DNA from: Paulinella micropora
Taxonomy: Eukaryota; Cercozoa; Imbricatea; Euglyphida
Length of the DNA stretch: 24,331 nucleotides
Direction: 5' to 3'
Assembly (NCBI GenBank): GCA_009731375.1
Contig: BJOX01000030.1
Location: 6,252-30,582, forward strand
This document shows positions 9,373 to 17,690 of this stretch, in pieces. Both the position numbers and the translations under genes were made by a program. Below the pieces are notes generated by a model, which worked only from the letters and a program-made list of their open reading frames with translations, did no database searches and was not told the origin of the DNA. Each line of letters begins with the position of its first letter. Position 1 is the first letter of the stretch.

Positions 9373-9830
9373 TTGGACAAGTCGCGAATACATAAATGAT
9401 CACACAACAAAAATGGGGGGAAGGGGGGCGGACACTCACGAAGTGAGTGGCGGGGGGTTGGGGGGTGAATAACACAACAGGGATATTACAGCAAACGAGA
9501 GAGAATATAAGAGCAGGGTGGGTGAAATATCTTCTCCTATTGCTGTCCAAGTCTGTCCAAGTCCTGTCCAACCCTGTTTTTTTAAAGGTTGGACACTTTT
9601 CGCTTATTAAATTTCAATATTTATTATATAATTCTTCTTAGTATTACACCTGTCCAACCTGTCCAACCTTTTATTAAAAAAAAGTAAATTTTTCTTCCTC
9701 CCCCCCTTTTTATAATGGACACACAAAAAAGTTTCTAAAAAAAAGGGTCGGACTTGGACACCTTGGCCAATATTAATACTAAAACGAATTTATCTCACTC
9801 GGTTGCTTAATACCACTCTCAGCCGTCCAA
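9373..9830. repeat. Cluster of GTCCAA / TTGGAC iteron-like motifs
   Basis: Forward GTCCAA occurs at 9545, 9555, 9566, 9652, 9661 and 9825. Reverse TTGGAC occurs at 9373, 9589 and 9754, with variants GGACAC near 9430, ATGGAC at 9715 and TCGGAC at 9748. The forward copies at 9545, 9555 and 9566 are spaced 10-11 bp, one helical turn, which suggests a protein bound on one face. No other part of the viral half shows such density. Confidence 0.65.
9415..9465 (+). other. Four G6 runs flanking a 7-bp hairpin (G-quadruplex-like block)
   Basis: G6 runs lie at 9415-9420, 9423-9428, 9452-9457 and 9460-9465. They pair up as G6-AA-G6 and G6-TT-G6 on either side of a perfect stem CACTCAC (9433-9439), loop GAA, GTGAGTG (9443-9449). 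Such an arrangement can fold as a quadruplex whose long loop is itself a stem-loop. It stands out sharply in AT-rich DNA. Confidence 0.7.
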
Positions 9831-10085
9831 GTCGCCAAACGGCGATTTAGCGTGTCAAGAAAACCGCACAGACAAAATTGGTAAAAATGAAATGAAAACA
9901 CAAAAGCAAAACATAAATGACTTTAACCATTGTAAAAAGATAAGAAACCGTAAAGCAACATCACATAAGCCACCAACCACCTTACAAAGCAACTAATCAC
10001 ACCGCCCCACACAAAAACGAAAGGCAATAGGTAAAAAAAAATAATAATTTTGATACCAAAAAAGTTCAGGCCGTGAGCCCACACA

Positions 10086-10694
10086 ATGAGTTACGTATCT
10101 CAAGTCAAAAAAAGCACAATGAGGTACGTATCCTCCCCCCAAATACCCAAAAACCTACGATCTGTTGATTTCGTGGATCTCCCAGAAATCACCTTTCGCA
10201 GAATGTCGGAAGCTCTCGTAAAGCCGTCAGAGAGGACGGAAGAAGATTGGAACGAAGTTTATGATATTCTTCGTCGCTCAGCCTATCAGCTTGAAGTAGA
10301 TGCTACTAATGTTGATGAGAAAATAAACAAAATTGATAGTCAGATATCATTGCTGGTTAAAAAAAAGAATTCTCTAATGCCAAAAAAAAAAGCAATACGA
10401 AAGAGACTAGACGAGATAAACCGAGGCAAAAATGAACGGGAAAATGATCTCTCAATTTCTCGTAAAAGAAAAATGAAAGTGAAAGAAATAAATGAAAACC
10501 TTAAGAAATTTGAGGAATTTCGTAAAAAAAATAAATCTTTCTCTGCTTCGGAAATAAATCGTCTAGAAAATTTCATATTGCTCGGGAATTCGTTTGAAGA
10601 TGTAATATCAAATTCTATTTCTTCTTCTTCTTCTGACGAACATGACGTTGAGCAGGGAACTGCAAATATGAACCGCGGTCTCAGGAACGAATAA
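10086..10694 (+). CDS. Coiled-coil protein of unknown function
   Basis: This 202-residue protein is not recognised. Residues ~30-75 have mixed composition with a WNEVYDILRR helix. Residues ~78-165 are strongly charged, Lys/Glu/Arg-rich and heptad-like, predicting a long coiled coil. The C-terminus is a Ser-rich acidic tail. It is the first gene inside the left end and points away from it. The start is ambiguous: ATG at 10086 and ATG at 10119 sit in a 33-nt in-frame duplication of CACAATGAG-T/G-TACGTATC. A DNA-end-binding or scaffold role is conceivable from position alone; no motif supports it. Confidence 0.6.
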   Translation: MSYVSQVKKSTMRYVSSPQIPKNLRSVDFVDLPEITFRRMSEALVKPSERTEEDWNEVYDILRRSAYQLEVDATNVDEKINKIDSQISLLVKKKNSLMPKKKAIRKRLDEINRGKNERENDLSISRKRKMKVKEINENLKKFEEFRKKNKSFSASEINRLENFILLGNSFEDVISNSISSSSSDEHDVEQGTANMNRGLRNE

Positions 10695-10783
10695 TACATG
10701 TGTTAAGAAACACAAATAAAAAAAATTGGGCGACCCTCTCCCTTTCAAAGAAATTTTGTCTTTTGTTTTTTCTTTGGCAGACA

Positions 10784-11254
10784 ATGTCGGAGGAACTCGT
10801 CAATGAGATGGAGGCCATGGGTTTTGAGCACGATGAAGAACGTGAAGAAGTTGATGAGGGAGTAGAAGCCAAAGCCGTGGCGCCTTCGCCTTCGCCTTCG
10901 CCAGCGGATGAAAAGGACGTTGCTCCTCATCCGTGGAAGAACTTCAGCAACATTCCCCCCCGAGTGGTTTTAACCACTACGGGGAGATTTGTTGAAATGT
11001 CAAAGGCTTTTGTCAAAGCCACGAAATCTATTAAATTGTTTGCGGGCAAAGCCTTGCACCGCAAAAACCCCGATTGCTTTTACGCAAGGGCAAAATATGA
11101 TACAAGCATAAAAAATCCTTCGTACAAATACTATTTTCTTGTATCCAAGGGGAGCGGGGCACAGGAAGAGTTGTTTATTTACAACAGCCTTACCGCCTTG
11201 GCCAGATTGAACCATGAGGCAGCCCTGATCAATTGGATTGTACAAATTCGTTGA
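10784..11254 (+). CDS. Unknown acidic N-terminal protein with basic globular C-terminus
   Basis: A 156-residue protein is predicted from ATG 10784. The frame is open up to 10700, but upstream residues look like translated leader (poly-Phe/Leu). Residues 1-30 are very acidic (EEREEVDEG), followed by a PSPSPSP linker, then a basic domain of about 100 residues rich in Lys, Tyr and Phe ending in LINWIVQIR. No family is recognised. The bases before the ATG are a long T-rich tract ending in TTTGGCAG, a good 3' splice-site match, so the real 5' end may be spliced. It lies 89 nt downstream of the coiled-coil gene on the same strand. Confidence 0.55.
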   Translation: MSEELVNEMEAMGFEHDEEREEVDEGVEAKAVAPSPSPSPADEKDVAPHPWKNFSNIPPRVVLTTTGRFVEMSKAFVKATKSIKLFAGKALHRKNPDCFYARAKYDTSIKNPSYKYYFLVSKGSGAQEELFIYNSLTALARLNHEAALINWIVQIR

Positions 11255-11317
11255 TTAAATTTGTTTCTTTGATATTGTTTTAAAATAATTAAAATAATAT
11301 AATTATATATAAGAGTA

Positions 11318-11551
11318 ATGGCAGATATTATAGCACGATTGCCGTATGATTTACAAGAATATATAAAACTCTTTTTGTTTAATAGCGATTTACAAACGGA
11401 CGATTACGAATTATGCGACAACTGCAGGCTTACTTTATCCGTTGTAGAAAGTCCAATAATATACGCTCAGAATATGAAGTGGTATTTTAATTACTATTGT
11501 TTTTGCTCTAGAAAATGTATCAGTGAATATTTTGAGTTAGAAAAAAAATAG
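11318..11551 (+). CDS. Small F-box-like / zinc-binding-like protein (copy 1)
   Basis: This 77-residue protein starts with IIARLPYDLQEYIKLF, which resembles the start of an F-box helix (LPxxLxxxI). It then has CDNC near residue 33 and a C-x-C-x3-C cluster (CFCSRKC) near residue 60, a plausible zinc site. It shares this layout with the protein encoded at 12885-13160, and the two flank the protelomerase gene. ATATATAA precedes the ATG closely. It may recruit host ubiquitin ligase or simply bind zinc; neither is proven. It is too short for a full F-box protein. Confidence 0.6.
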   Translation: MADIIARLPYDLQEYIKLFLFNSDLQTDDYELCDNCRLTLSVVESPIIYAQNMKWYFNYYCFCSRKCISEYFELEKK

Positions 11552-11558
11552 ACTTGTC

Positions 11559-11567
11559 TATTATATA
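11559..11567 (+). promoter_or_regulatory. TATTATATA promoter-like motif before the protelomerase
   Basis: The 9-mer ends 5 nt before ATG 11573. The identical 9-mer lies 0-4 nt before three other viral start codons, on both strands. Confidence 0.55.
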
Positions 11568-11572
11568 CTACG

Positions 11573-12895
11573 ATGTGGAGCGAAGATGACAAAAAGTGTG
11601 TTAGGCAGTTAAGAGTTGCTACTACCGAAAGTAAAATTTATGAAGTGGTGTCCAACTTCTACGATAGCGAATTAAAACCAAGTATAGCCTTTCATAATGC
11701 TATTATATCTTTATTTAGCACACCAACTAGTGATGAAGAAGTGCTTGAGGCGCTAAAAGTAATATATCCTAAATATGCTATCGTGTATCCTAATTTGAAT
11801 AGTAGGCGACAAAGACTTTCTGAGGTGAGAAAAAAAGCAATAGAGCCTTACCAAAGCGAAAAAGTATATGAAATGAGCAAACTGGATAAGTATTTTAATC
11901 TTAATGAAGACGAGCGAATTGATATCGTTGAGGGATATAAGAAAGATGTCAAAGCCAAAAACGAACAAAAAATACAGATTGATGTCCGTGATGTAATGGC
12001 TAAAATGAATGATATGATATTAAGTAATGACCCTTATCTTAAACTGCTTGCTTTGATGATAGCAATTGGAGCGAGGCCTGTGGAAATATTTGACAAAAAC
12101 ACATATGAATTAATACCAGATAAACCGAGTTGGTTGCGAGTGAATAACCTAGCGAAAAAGAGAGAAGGACAAAAAAAGAATTGGACTGAGAGGCCTGTTG
12201 TCCTTTTTACTCCCCAGTTTGTAATAGAACAAGTAAATTCAATACGAAACCATTTCAAAAAGAAAAAAGCAGTTATCATCAACAGCGAAGGGGTGCTTGA
12301 TAAACAAAAGAATAATGAACTAAACAAAAGAATTATCAAAATCTTCCCTTGGCTATCAGAATACACGCAGAAAAGCAGTATGTTGCGAAAACTATATGCT
12401 AGTTTGTCGTATAGTAATTTTGCCAATCCGACATTAGAGAATTTTAATACGTGGGTAAGCAATGTATTGGGGCACGGCGATATGCTCACCAGTTTTAGTT
12501 ATAGTTGGGTTAATGTGGCCGACCCTGAAGAAATTAAGGCAGAAGGGATTAAAACAGAATTAGAGGAGTTGAGACGCAAAATAGATTTATATTTGAATTT
12601 AAATAATACTAATGAAATTAAAAGCGAAAACGGAGACGAAGAATGTAAATATCAACCATTAGGTAAAAGCGCTAGCAGAGAGGATAAGTATAAATTGCTT
12701 GAGCAGATTTACAATGATAACCCGAATATTACAAATACTAAACTGAGAAAATTAAGCGGGATTGGAGCCGTTATTGTCAATACTTTTATTAAAGAGAAGA
12801 GGGGCGAAGCGACGAAGAGCGAAGCGAAAAAAGAAGAGGAAACAAAAGCACCATTAAGAAGAAGCACGAGAATTAAAAAGAAGGTTAATACTTAA
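11573..12895 (+). CDS. Protelomerase (telomere resolvase), TelN/TelK-like tyrosine recombinase
   Basis: This 440-residue protein has the catalytic layout of protelomerases, which cut a palindromic site and rejoin each strand to make closed hairpin ends. Visible are R168 in IAIGARPVEIF, a Lys at 195/196 in NNLAKKREG, R272 in LRKLYASLSY, H301 in VLGHG and the nucleophile candidate Y310 in SFSYSW. The xRPxEIF and LRxxYA blocks are closer to TelN/TelK than to phage integrases, as judged from memory of those families. Residues ~1-130 are a helical N-terminal region. Residues ~370-410 form a helix-turn-helix-like segment, followed by a Lys/Arg-rich tail. The gene has its own TATTATATA motif and overlaps the 3' end of the converging gene by 11 nt. 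The substrate is probably the inverted repeat at 9132-9267 or its counterpart at the other end. A general integrase role is the alternative. Confidence 0.82.
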   Translation: MWSEDDKKCVRQLRVATTESKIYEVVSNFYDSELKPSIAFHNAIISLFSTPTSDEEVLEALKVIYPKYAIVYPNLNSRRQRLSEVRKKAIEPYQSEKVYEMSKLDKYFNLNEDERIDIVEGYKKDVKAKNEQKIQIDVRDVMAKMNDMILSNDPYLKLLALMIAIGARPVEIFDKNTYELIPDKPSWLRVNNLAKKREGQKKNWTERPVVLFTPQFVIEQVNSIRNHFKKKKAVIINSEGVLDKQKNNELNKRIIKIFPWLSEYTQKSSMLRKLYASLSYSNFANPTLENFNTWVSNVLGHGDMLTSFSYSWVNVADPEEIKAEGIKTELEELRRKIDLYLNLNNTNEIKSENGDEECKYQPLGKSASREDKYKLLEQIYNDNPNITNTKLRKLSGIGAVIVNTFIKEKRGEATKSEAKKEEETKAPLRRSTRIKKKVNT

Positions 12896-13160
12896 CAACT
12901 ACTAAAGGCGGTTCTCCATATTTTGCTCTAAGATTAGACTCTCGCCTGTAGCATTTAATGGAGCAGATTGTGAAAAACTCAATACAATCTACGCCATAAA
13001 AATTGCCTGCTATAATCGGTGGGTGCGACTGAAATGTGCGAGACAAACCGCATATATTACAAAATTCTTCTCCATATTTTGGCTGGGGCATCTCTGAATA
13101 AACGAATGTCCTTATGTGTCCAACTGTATCGCTCGGCAATTCGCGTATTATTATTGACAT
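12885..13160 (-). CDS. Small F-box-like / zinc-binding-like protein (copy 2)
   Basis: This 91-residue protein has the same plan as the one at 11318-11551: an N-terminal IIRELPSDTVGHIRTFV helix, a CNIC pair near residue 34 and CSIKC near residue 67. Sequence identity is low but the spacing of Cys and the LPxD start agree, so they look like diverged paralogues. It runs opposite to the protelomerase and overlaps its 3' end by 11 nt. Its start shares a 45-bp divergent intergenic space with the surface-protein gene at 13206, which holds a TATA-like motif and a palindrome. The function is unknown. Confidence 0.6.
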   Translation of the reverse strand: MSIIIRELPSDTVGHIRTFVYSEMPQPKYGEEFCNICGLSRTFQSHPPIIAGNFYGVDCIEFFTICSIKCYRRESNLRAKYGEPPLVVVKY

Positions 13161-13164
13161 GTTT

Positions 13165-13173
13165 TATATAATA
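13165..13173 (-). promoter_or_regulatory. TATTATATA promoter-like motif (minus strand)
   Basis: It ends 4 nt before the start codon at 13160 and is identical to the motif before the protelomerase. Confidence 0.5.
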
Positions 13174-13203
13174 AAGTTGATTTTACTAGAAAAAAATCAA
13201 CTT
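13174..13203. promoter_or_regulatory. Intergenic palindrome, AAGTTGATTTT arms
   Basis: Perfect 11-bp arms (13174-13184 and 13193-13203) are separated by 8 nt, between two divergent start codons (13160 and 13206). The same half-site recurs at 18101-18125 and 19693-19719. A dimeric regulator site is the likely meaning. Confidence 0.55.
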
Positions 13204-13205
13204 AC

Positions 13206-14445
13206 ATGTATAGAATGAACCTTTTTGGTCAAAGCACAAATACACCATCGTCATCAACTACATCGTCATCTTCTTCTTTATCTATTGATAGCATAAAAGA
13301 CGCACTACCAACAACGGCATTTGGAGAATTGCGAACGGCCACTCTATCGCCAGTATTACAAAATGTATTTACATATGGTATTAATACGCGATTCTTTGAC
13401 AAAACAGAAACCAACGGCGGGGTGGTATCAACTGCTAATTCAATGGCGGTTTTGACTACATCGGCCTCAGGTAATTCAACTGCGCAGATTACGACTATTG
13501 AGAGAGCAAAATATAGAAGTGGTATGGGTTTAGTTGCTAGATTCTCCGCATTGTTCCCGTCATCTATCGCCGCGACTACTTTCAATTGCGATATTGGCAT
13601 AGGCACACCAGCAGACAATTTATGTTTTAGACAATCAAACTCGGGGATGTCCGTTGTGAGAACGGCGGGGAGTGTTGAAAATGTGGTTAGTCAATATACT
13701 TGGAATGCTGATAAATGTGATAATACGGGAAACTTCCCCACGATTGATTTTACCAAATTGAATGTGTTTGAAATAGTTGTTCAGTATCTGGGCAGTGGTC
13801 AAATTACATTTAAAATAGAAAACCCGCACTGGACGAATGGAAGTAATTCATGCGATTAAATACGCGAGCACTGCTACCACTCCATCATTGGATCAGGCGG
13901 CGTTTGCTATTTATGCGAAGGCGTATTCATCAAGTCTGGCATCCGTTGTAATGAAAACGGCTAGCATGTTTTTGGCAGTTGAAGGGAATATTGATAGGAC
14001 TATTGCTATAACCAATTCGTATGACAATGTCAAAACTATAGGAGCAACTGAGAATGCCATATTTACCATTAGAAACCGCGCCACATTTAACAGCAAAACA
14101 AACTATAACATAATCTACTTTGAGAATTTATGTATTAGCAATTCAGATACTAAAACGTGTATCGCGAGAATTATTCTTAATACCGCATTGGGAGGAACAC
14201 CTTCTTACTCTAATTACGATACAAACACATCATTGGCAGAGGTTGATACGGCGGGGACAACAAGAACAGGCGGGAGTGTGATATTTACATATGTGCTGTC
14301 TGGTGGCTCATCCATATACATTGATTTGTCTCAATATAACATCAAGATAGGAACAAGTAAGACATTTACCATATCCGCACAAAATACAAGCGGTGGAACC
14401 GCAAATGTCTATGCTTCATTAAACTGGATTGAAGACCAAATTTAA
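13206..14445 (+). CDS. Virion surface / fibre-like protein, split by one frameshift
   Basis: Two frames, 13206-13859 and about 13840-14445, together cover one protein of roughly 410 residues; the shift lies near 13840 (one extra base). The N-terminus is Ser/Thr-rich. It is followed by FGELRTATLSPVLQNVF, a stretch with NGG and alternating small residues, and YRSGMGLVARFSALF. This combination resembles a family of putative surface or fibre proteins I associate with large DNA viruses and phages. The C-terminal half is beta-rich, with many Thr, Asn and Ile and ending in NWIEDQI. It probably sits on the capsid and binds the host surface, but the assignment rests on resemblance. It stands alone on the + strand opposite the capsid cluster. 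Confidence 0.6.
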
Positions 14446-14474
14446 ACCAAAAAAAGAAGAATACTTATCTTGTC

Positions 14475-14702
14475 TTACGCATCAACTTTCTTTTCTATCT
14501 CTATTGACATTTTTTTTATGTATTCAAACCCCTTATCCTTGATTAACTTTTCTGTTATACGTGCGTGATTTCTCTTCAAATATATGTAAAACTGATCAAT
14601 ATTAACACCGCAGGGGATTTGTCCTTTATGCTGTTGTCGTCGCCGTGAGTTAATAGTTTGTATCAAGGTAAACAACACATTTAACCTTTTTATAAATGTC
14701 AT
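14475..14702 (-). CDS. Small basic protein of unknown function
   Basis: This 75-residue protein begins with MTFIKRLNVLF. The frame opens slightly further upstream, but only through a non-ATG codon. It contains a basic SRRRQQHKGQ patch and a Lys/Glu-rich C-terminal helix. It lies just downstream of the GIY-YIG gene, whose third frame ends at 14716, and 29 nt from the converging surface-protein gene. No family is recognised. It could be part of the endonuclease transcript. Confidence 0.45.
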   Translation of the reverse strand: MTFIKRLNVLFTLIQTINSRRRQQHKGQIPCGVNIDQFYIYLKRNHARITEKLIKDKGFEYIKKMSIEIEKKVDA

Positions 14703-14715
14703 TATATTAATGTAT

Positions 14716-15266
14716 TTATATTCCAAATGTGGCTAAACCAATTGGATTTCTTTTATAATAATACTCTTTACGGCGTTGTGCTATACGATCTTTATTTTTT
14801 AAATAATATTCTTTTTTTTTGTTGATTTAATTTCTCTTTATTTGTTTTATAGTATAATTTATTTTTTTGTGCTACATATTCTTTATTTGCTTCATAATAT
14901 TTTTTGTCCTTGTTTTATTAATTCTTTATTTTCTTTTCTGTAATTATCATTATATTCTTTATTAGTTCTACCCTCTATTCGCTTATTTGTGCAATTTTCT
15001 GTAATCCTAATTATTTCGCCTTCTCGTTTATCTAGTTGCATCTTATTGTCGCACGGATATTCTTCAACCAATTCAACATACTCATCATCATATTTGGCTA
15101 TTTCAAAAGAAGATATATAATGAAAATTTCCATTCATCCATTTTTTGTAATCTCTTTTATGTGCAAATAATCGCTTATACAAAGGTTGAATAGTTGAACC
15201 GATATAGACTTGATTGGTTTGGTGAGACCTGAGGCTATATATTTTGCCTTGTTTATAGTCTGGCAT
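14716..15266 (-). CDS. GIY-YIG endonuclease with Lys/Tyr-rich repeat tail (two frameshifts)
   Basis: The N-terminal ~90 residues are a clear GIY-YIG nuclease. KIYSLRS and VYIGST give the two strand motifs, a conserved Arg follows in LYKRLFAHKRDY, and the metal-binding Glu lies in LDKREGEII. The first frame stops at 14892. In other frames the sequence continues with KEY-type Lys/Tyr/Asn repeats to a stop at 14716, needing two one-base corrections, near the A6 run at about 14902 and at the A9 run (T9 on +) at 14812-14820. Such tails are common on GIY-YIG proteins of large eukaryotic viruses. It may be a homing or repair nuclease, or may help mobility. The nuclease domain itself is intact. Confidence 0.8.
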
Positions 15267-15345
15267 CGCTTTTTATCTTTACATATATTTTATCATACCT
15301 TTAATATATAATTAAAAAATAAATGTTTGTTTGTTTTTCCGATTT

Positions 15346-16143
15346 TTAAGCATGATAGGCCTTGAGAAGAATACTAACCTCAAAGTTCAATGGCAGTTCG
15401 AGCACGACGCCTTGCGCATTTCTAACGACGATATCAATAGATCTTAAACTTTTCGTAGTATTAAATGGCACATAATCGGCAACATCGTTTGACGATTCAA
15501 AATAACATTGTACCCCGAACGGTTTATCTAGATTACATTTACCAATGACGGAGAAATTACCATTTGCTTCAACTAAACCAGATTGGTTCAATGCACGGCT
15601 ATGAACATAAACGGCCGTTTCACCGATTAAATTCACGATAGACTGCATCGTGCTACTCGCCGAGGCCGAAATATCGGCAGTCAGTCCTATCTTGTCGCTA
15701 ATAGTGCTGTTATCAAGATCGAAACTATACGTATCACCAGTGAAAGCGAAATTCAATTTATTAACGGAGTTCAAAGTTATAACTGCGGAGTCGGGGGCAA
15801 TTGCTGAATTAATTGCAGTTTGAAGGGCGGTAATAAACGTATCAATGGTGTATTGATTTTCTGTTACGATTGCCGTTTTTGTAGCGGATCCAGTTGTTTT
15901 AATCAATGTGAGAGTGTTGGCATAACTCGGTATGTTTGGGAAAACGTTTGGAATGGAAATACTTTTAACGACATAAGCACTGATTATATCAATATTACGC
16001 CCAGTTGCTGGTAAATCAACGACGAAACGGCCATTGTGAGTAGATGCGGATTTTGTTTCTGTTTTATCGCTTGAGGAGACGCGAAGGAGGAAATTTTTTT
16101 TTGTTCGCTTCTCGTCTTCAAGATTGCTTATCGTAAAACTCAT
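15346..16143 (-). CDS. Minor capsid (penton-like) protein
   Basis: This 265-residue, beta-rich protein lies 41 nt downstream of the major capsid gene on the same strand, the usual neighbour arrangement in polinton-like viruses. Features recalling PLV/virophage minor capsid proteins are an N-terminal FLLRVSSSDK stretch, a central segment on nodes of Ser/Ala/Thr, and a C-terminal block SIDIVVRNAQG then LPLNFEVSILL, likely strands of a single jelly roll. It would form the pentameric vertices of the capsid. The frame is intact. TATAATATA lies just before the start codon at 16143. The role assignment depends on synteny and general look rather than on a catalytic motif. Confidence 0.72.
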   Translation of the reverse strand: MSFTISNLEDEKRTKKNFLLRVSSSDKTETKSASTHNGRFVVDLPATGRNIDIISAYVVKSISIPNVFPNIPSYANTLTLIKTTGSATKTAIVTENQYTIDTFITALQTAINSAIAPDSAVITLNSVNKLNFAFTGDTYSFDLDNSTISDKIGLTADISASASSTMQSIVNLIGETAVYVHSRALNQSGLVEANGNFSVIGKCNLDKPFGVQCYFESSNDVADYVPFNTTKSLRSIDIVVRNAQGVVLELPLNFEVSILLKAYHA

Positions 16144-16184
16144 TGCTATATTATAACATAATATATTTTAATTTTTAATTTTTT

Positions 16185-17607
16185 TTATTGTTTAACAACT
16201 GATCTGCTAGGATAAATAGACGCGACTTTGACATATTTCAACCAAGCAGTGATTGATTTATTTGTAGCAGCATAATCAGAAGCATAACGAAGAGTGACTT
16301 CCGCAGTTCGTGAATTATTGACTGCGATACCAGATGCTCCAATGTGTGGCGACTGATTGAGTGTCTGGATAATAGTAGCAAAACCAGCGTTGGATGTAAG
16401 TCCTGTTTTGCCTGAAGCAGAATACCAATAGCGAAAGTTTTCAAGAGAAACAGACGAAGACATGTAAGCATCGCGAATACCCATAGTCGTTTGAAGATTG
16501 TTGATATACAATTCCGCGCATCCTCGTTGAACGGAGGCAAGAGTATCTGTGCTTCCTCCTAGTTCCATCTTTTGTTGCGGAGCATACCAATCACCAATAC
16601 GGCATTGATATTGTCTGTAAGGCATTTGAGCAGTTCCCAAGTTGTCAATATTAGCATTTTCTGTGAGCACATTTTGAGTAACGATATACAAGCATTGAGC
16701 GCGAGCAACGGCCTTATTCACTTGAAGATTAAAATCAACAGACACCCCCGGATTCGCCTTTTGGTTGTAGTATGTTTCATAAGTGTATGGAAGCCCATCC
16801 TTGCTTCCCATCTGTTCCAAAATATTTCTCTGGACGGCGGGAGCAAGAGAGAATGTCTCCAACATAACAACTGGATTTGCTACGCTGTATTTTAAATTAG
16901 TAGTAGTAAATACACTAGGAATCGCACCATTAGAGGTTCCAATGATAGTCAATGCTTTATGTACTGGTGCAAATGTCAAACGAAGTCTCATACCACTAAT
17001 CAGAGAGGGAGGAATGAGAGTTTCCTCATTAAACACTCCCGAAAAGTAATGAAGAGGAATACAAACTCTCAAATATTGGCTAGTCGCAACACTACCAGCG
17101 GTGGGGACATTAAGTGCAAAATCAGTAACTGAAGGGTCAGTAACATTAGCATTAACACTGACTGATTCTCGTTGTCCAGCCATCTGTGCTTGCCTGCGGT
17201 AATCAAAAGGATAATGCCAAGGGAGAATATTTCGCACCATCTTGTTCAAATCTTCAATTCGTTCAAGTTCGCTACCATCCTTGCTTTCTAGCAAAAATCT
17301 TTCAAAAATAGCGGTAGCGGGAGTGTTCTGAAAACCAAGAGCACAAAACTTTTCCATCAGTGGCCACCAATCCTTCGGCCATAATGTCAAATGACAAATA
17401 GCAATTCTTCCCATAAACAAAATCAGTGCTTGCCTGTAATGTAAAAATCATTTCAGTTCCAGAATCACTGGTATAAGTCTGCTGATCGGCGAAGTTCTTC
17501 TTAAAAATACTTCCCTGTTCAGAGAGCGCCAGACTTGCTGGCAACTCATATCTGAGGTTGTTGAGGGTCATCAACTCCTCAGTAACTTCAATCTCCTTTC
17601 TTTCCAT
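16185..17607 (-). CDS. Major capsid protein, double-jelly-roll type (one frameshift)
   Basis: Two frames, 17302-17607 and 16185-17420, make up one protein of about 474 residues. A single extra base near 17331, in a short T-run of the coding strand, separates them. The larger part carries an aromatic/Pro-rich NILPWHYPFDYRRQ stretch, a HYFSGVFNEE segment and the IPPSLISGMRLRLTFAP strand, patterns typical of PLV double-jelly-roll capsid proteins. The C-terminal YASDYAATN to KVASIYPS region is also beta-rich. Trimers of this protein would build the icosahedral shell. It is flanked by the penton-like gene downstream and small virion-candidate genes and the packaging ATPase upstream. Whether the break is a sequencing error or real decay cannot be told from one copy. 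Confidence 0.8.
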
Positions 17608-17690
17608 TTTTTTTTTGTGTGGTTGTGGGATGGTAAAATTCGCAATGCTACTATACTAAAAAAATAATAATAAAAATTAAAAATAATTAT

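Larger units (their letters stand above)
9268..10085. other. Non-coding subterminal region of the viral segment
   Basis: No convincing gene is present in about 820 bases. It contains the G-rich block at 9415-9465, the GTCCAA/TTGGAC motifs at 9373-9830, a C7 run near 9700, a 5-bp stem (TCGCC/GGCGA, loop AAAC) at 9832-9845, and A/T-rich filler. The position just inside a terminal hairpin suggests a replication or telomere-processing control region; this is inference. Confidence 0.6.

Noticed and set aside
9018-9641. Short open frames around and across the gap and hairpin
   Set aside because: One runs through ten N, others read the inverted repeat or G-rich block; composition is not protein-like.
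11573-12895. Ordinary phage-type integrase as the identity of the tyrosine recombinase
   Set aside because: The ARPVEIF and LRxxYA blocks and the adjacent terminal palindrome favour a protelomerase, although both share the same catalytic chemistry.
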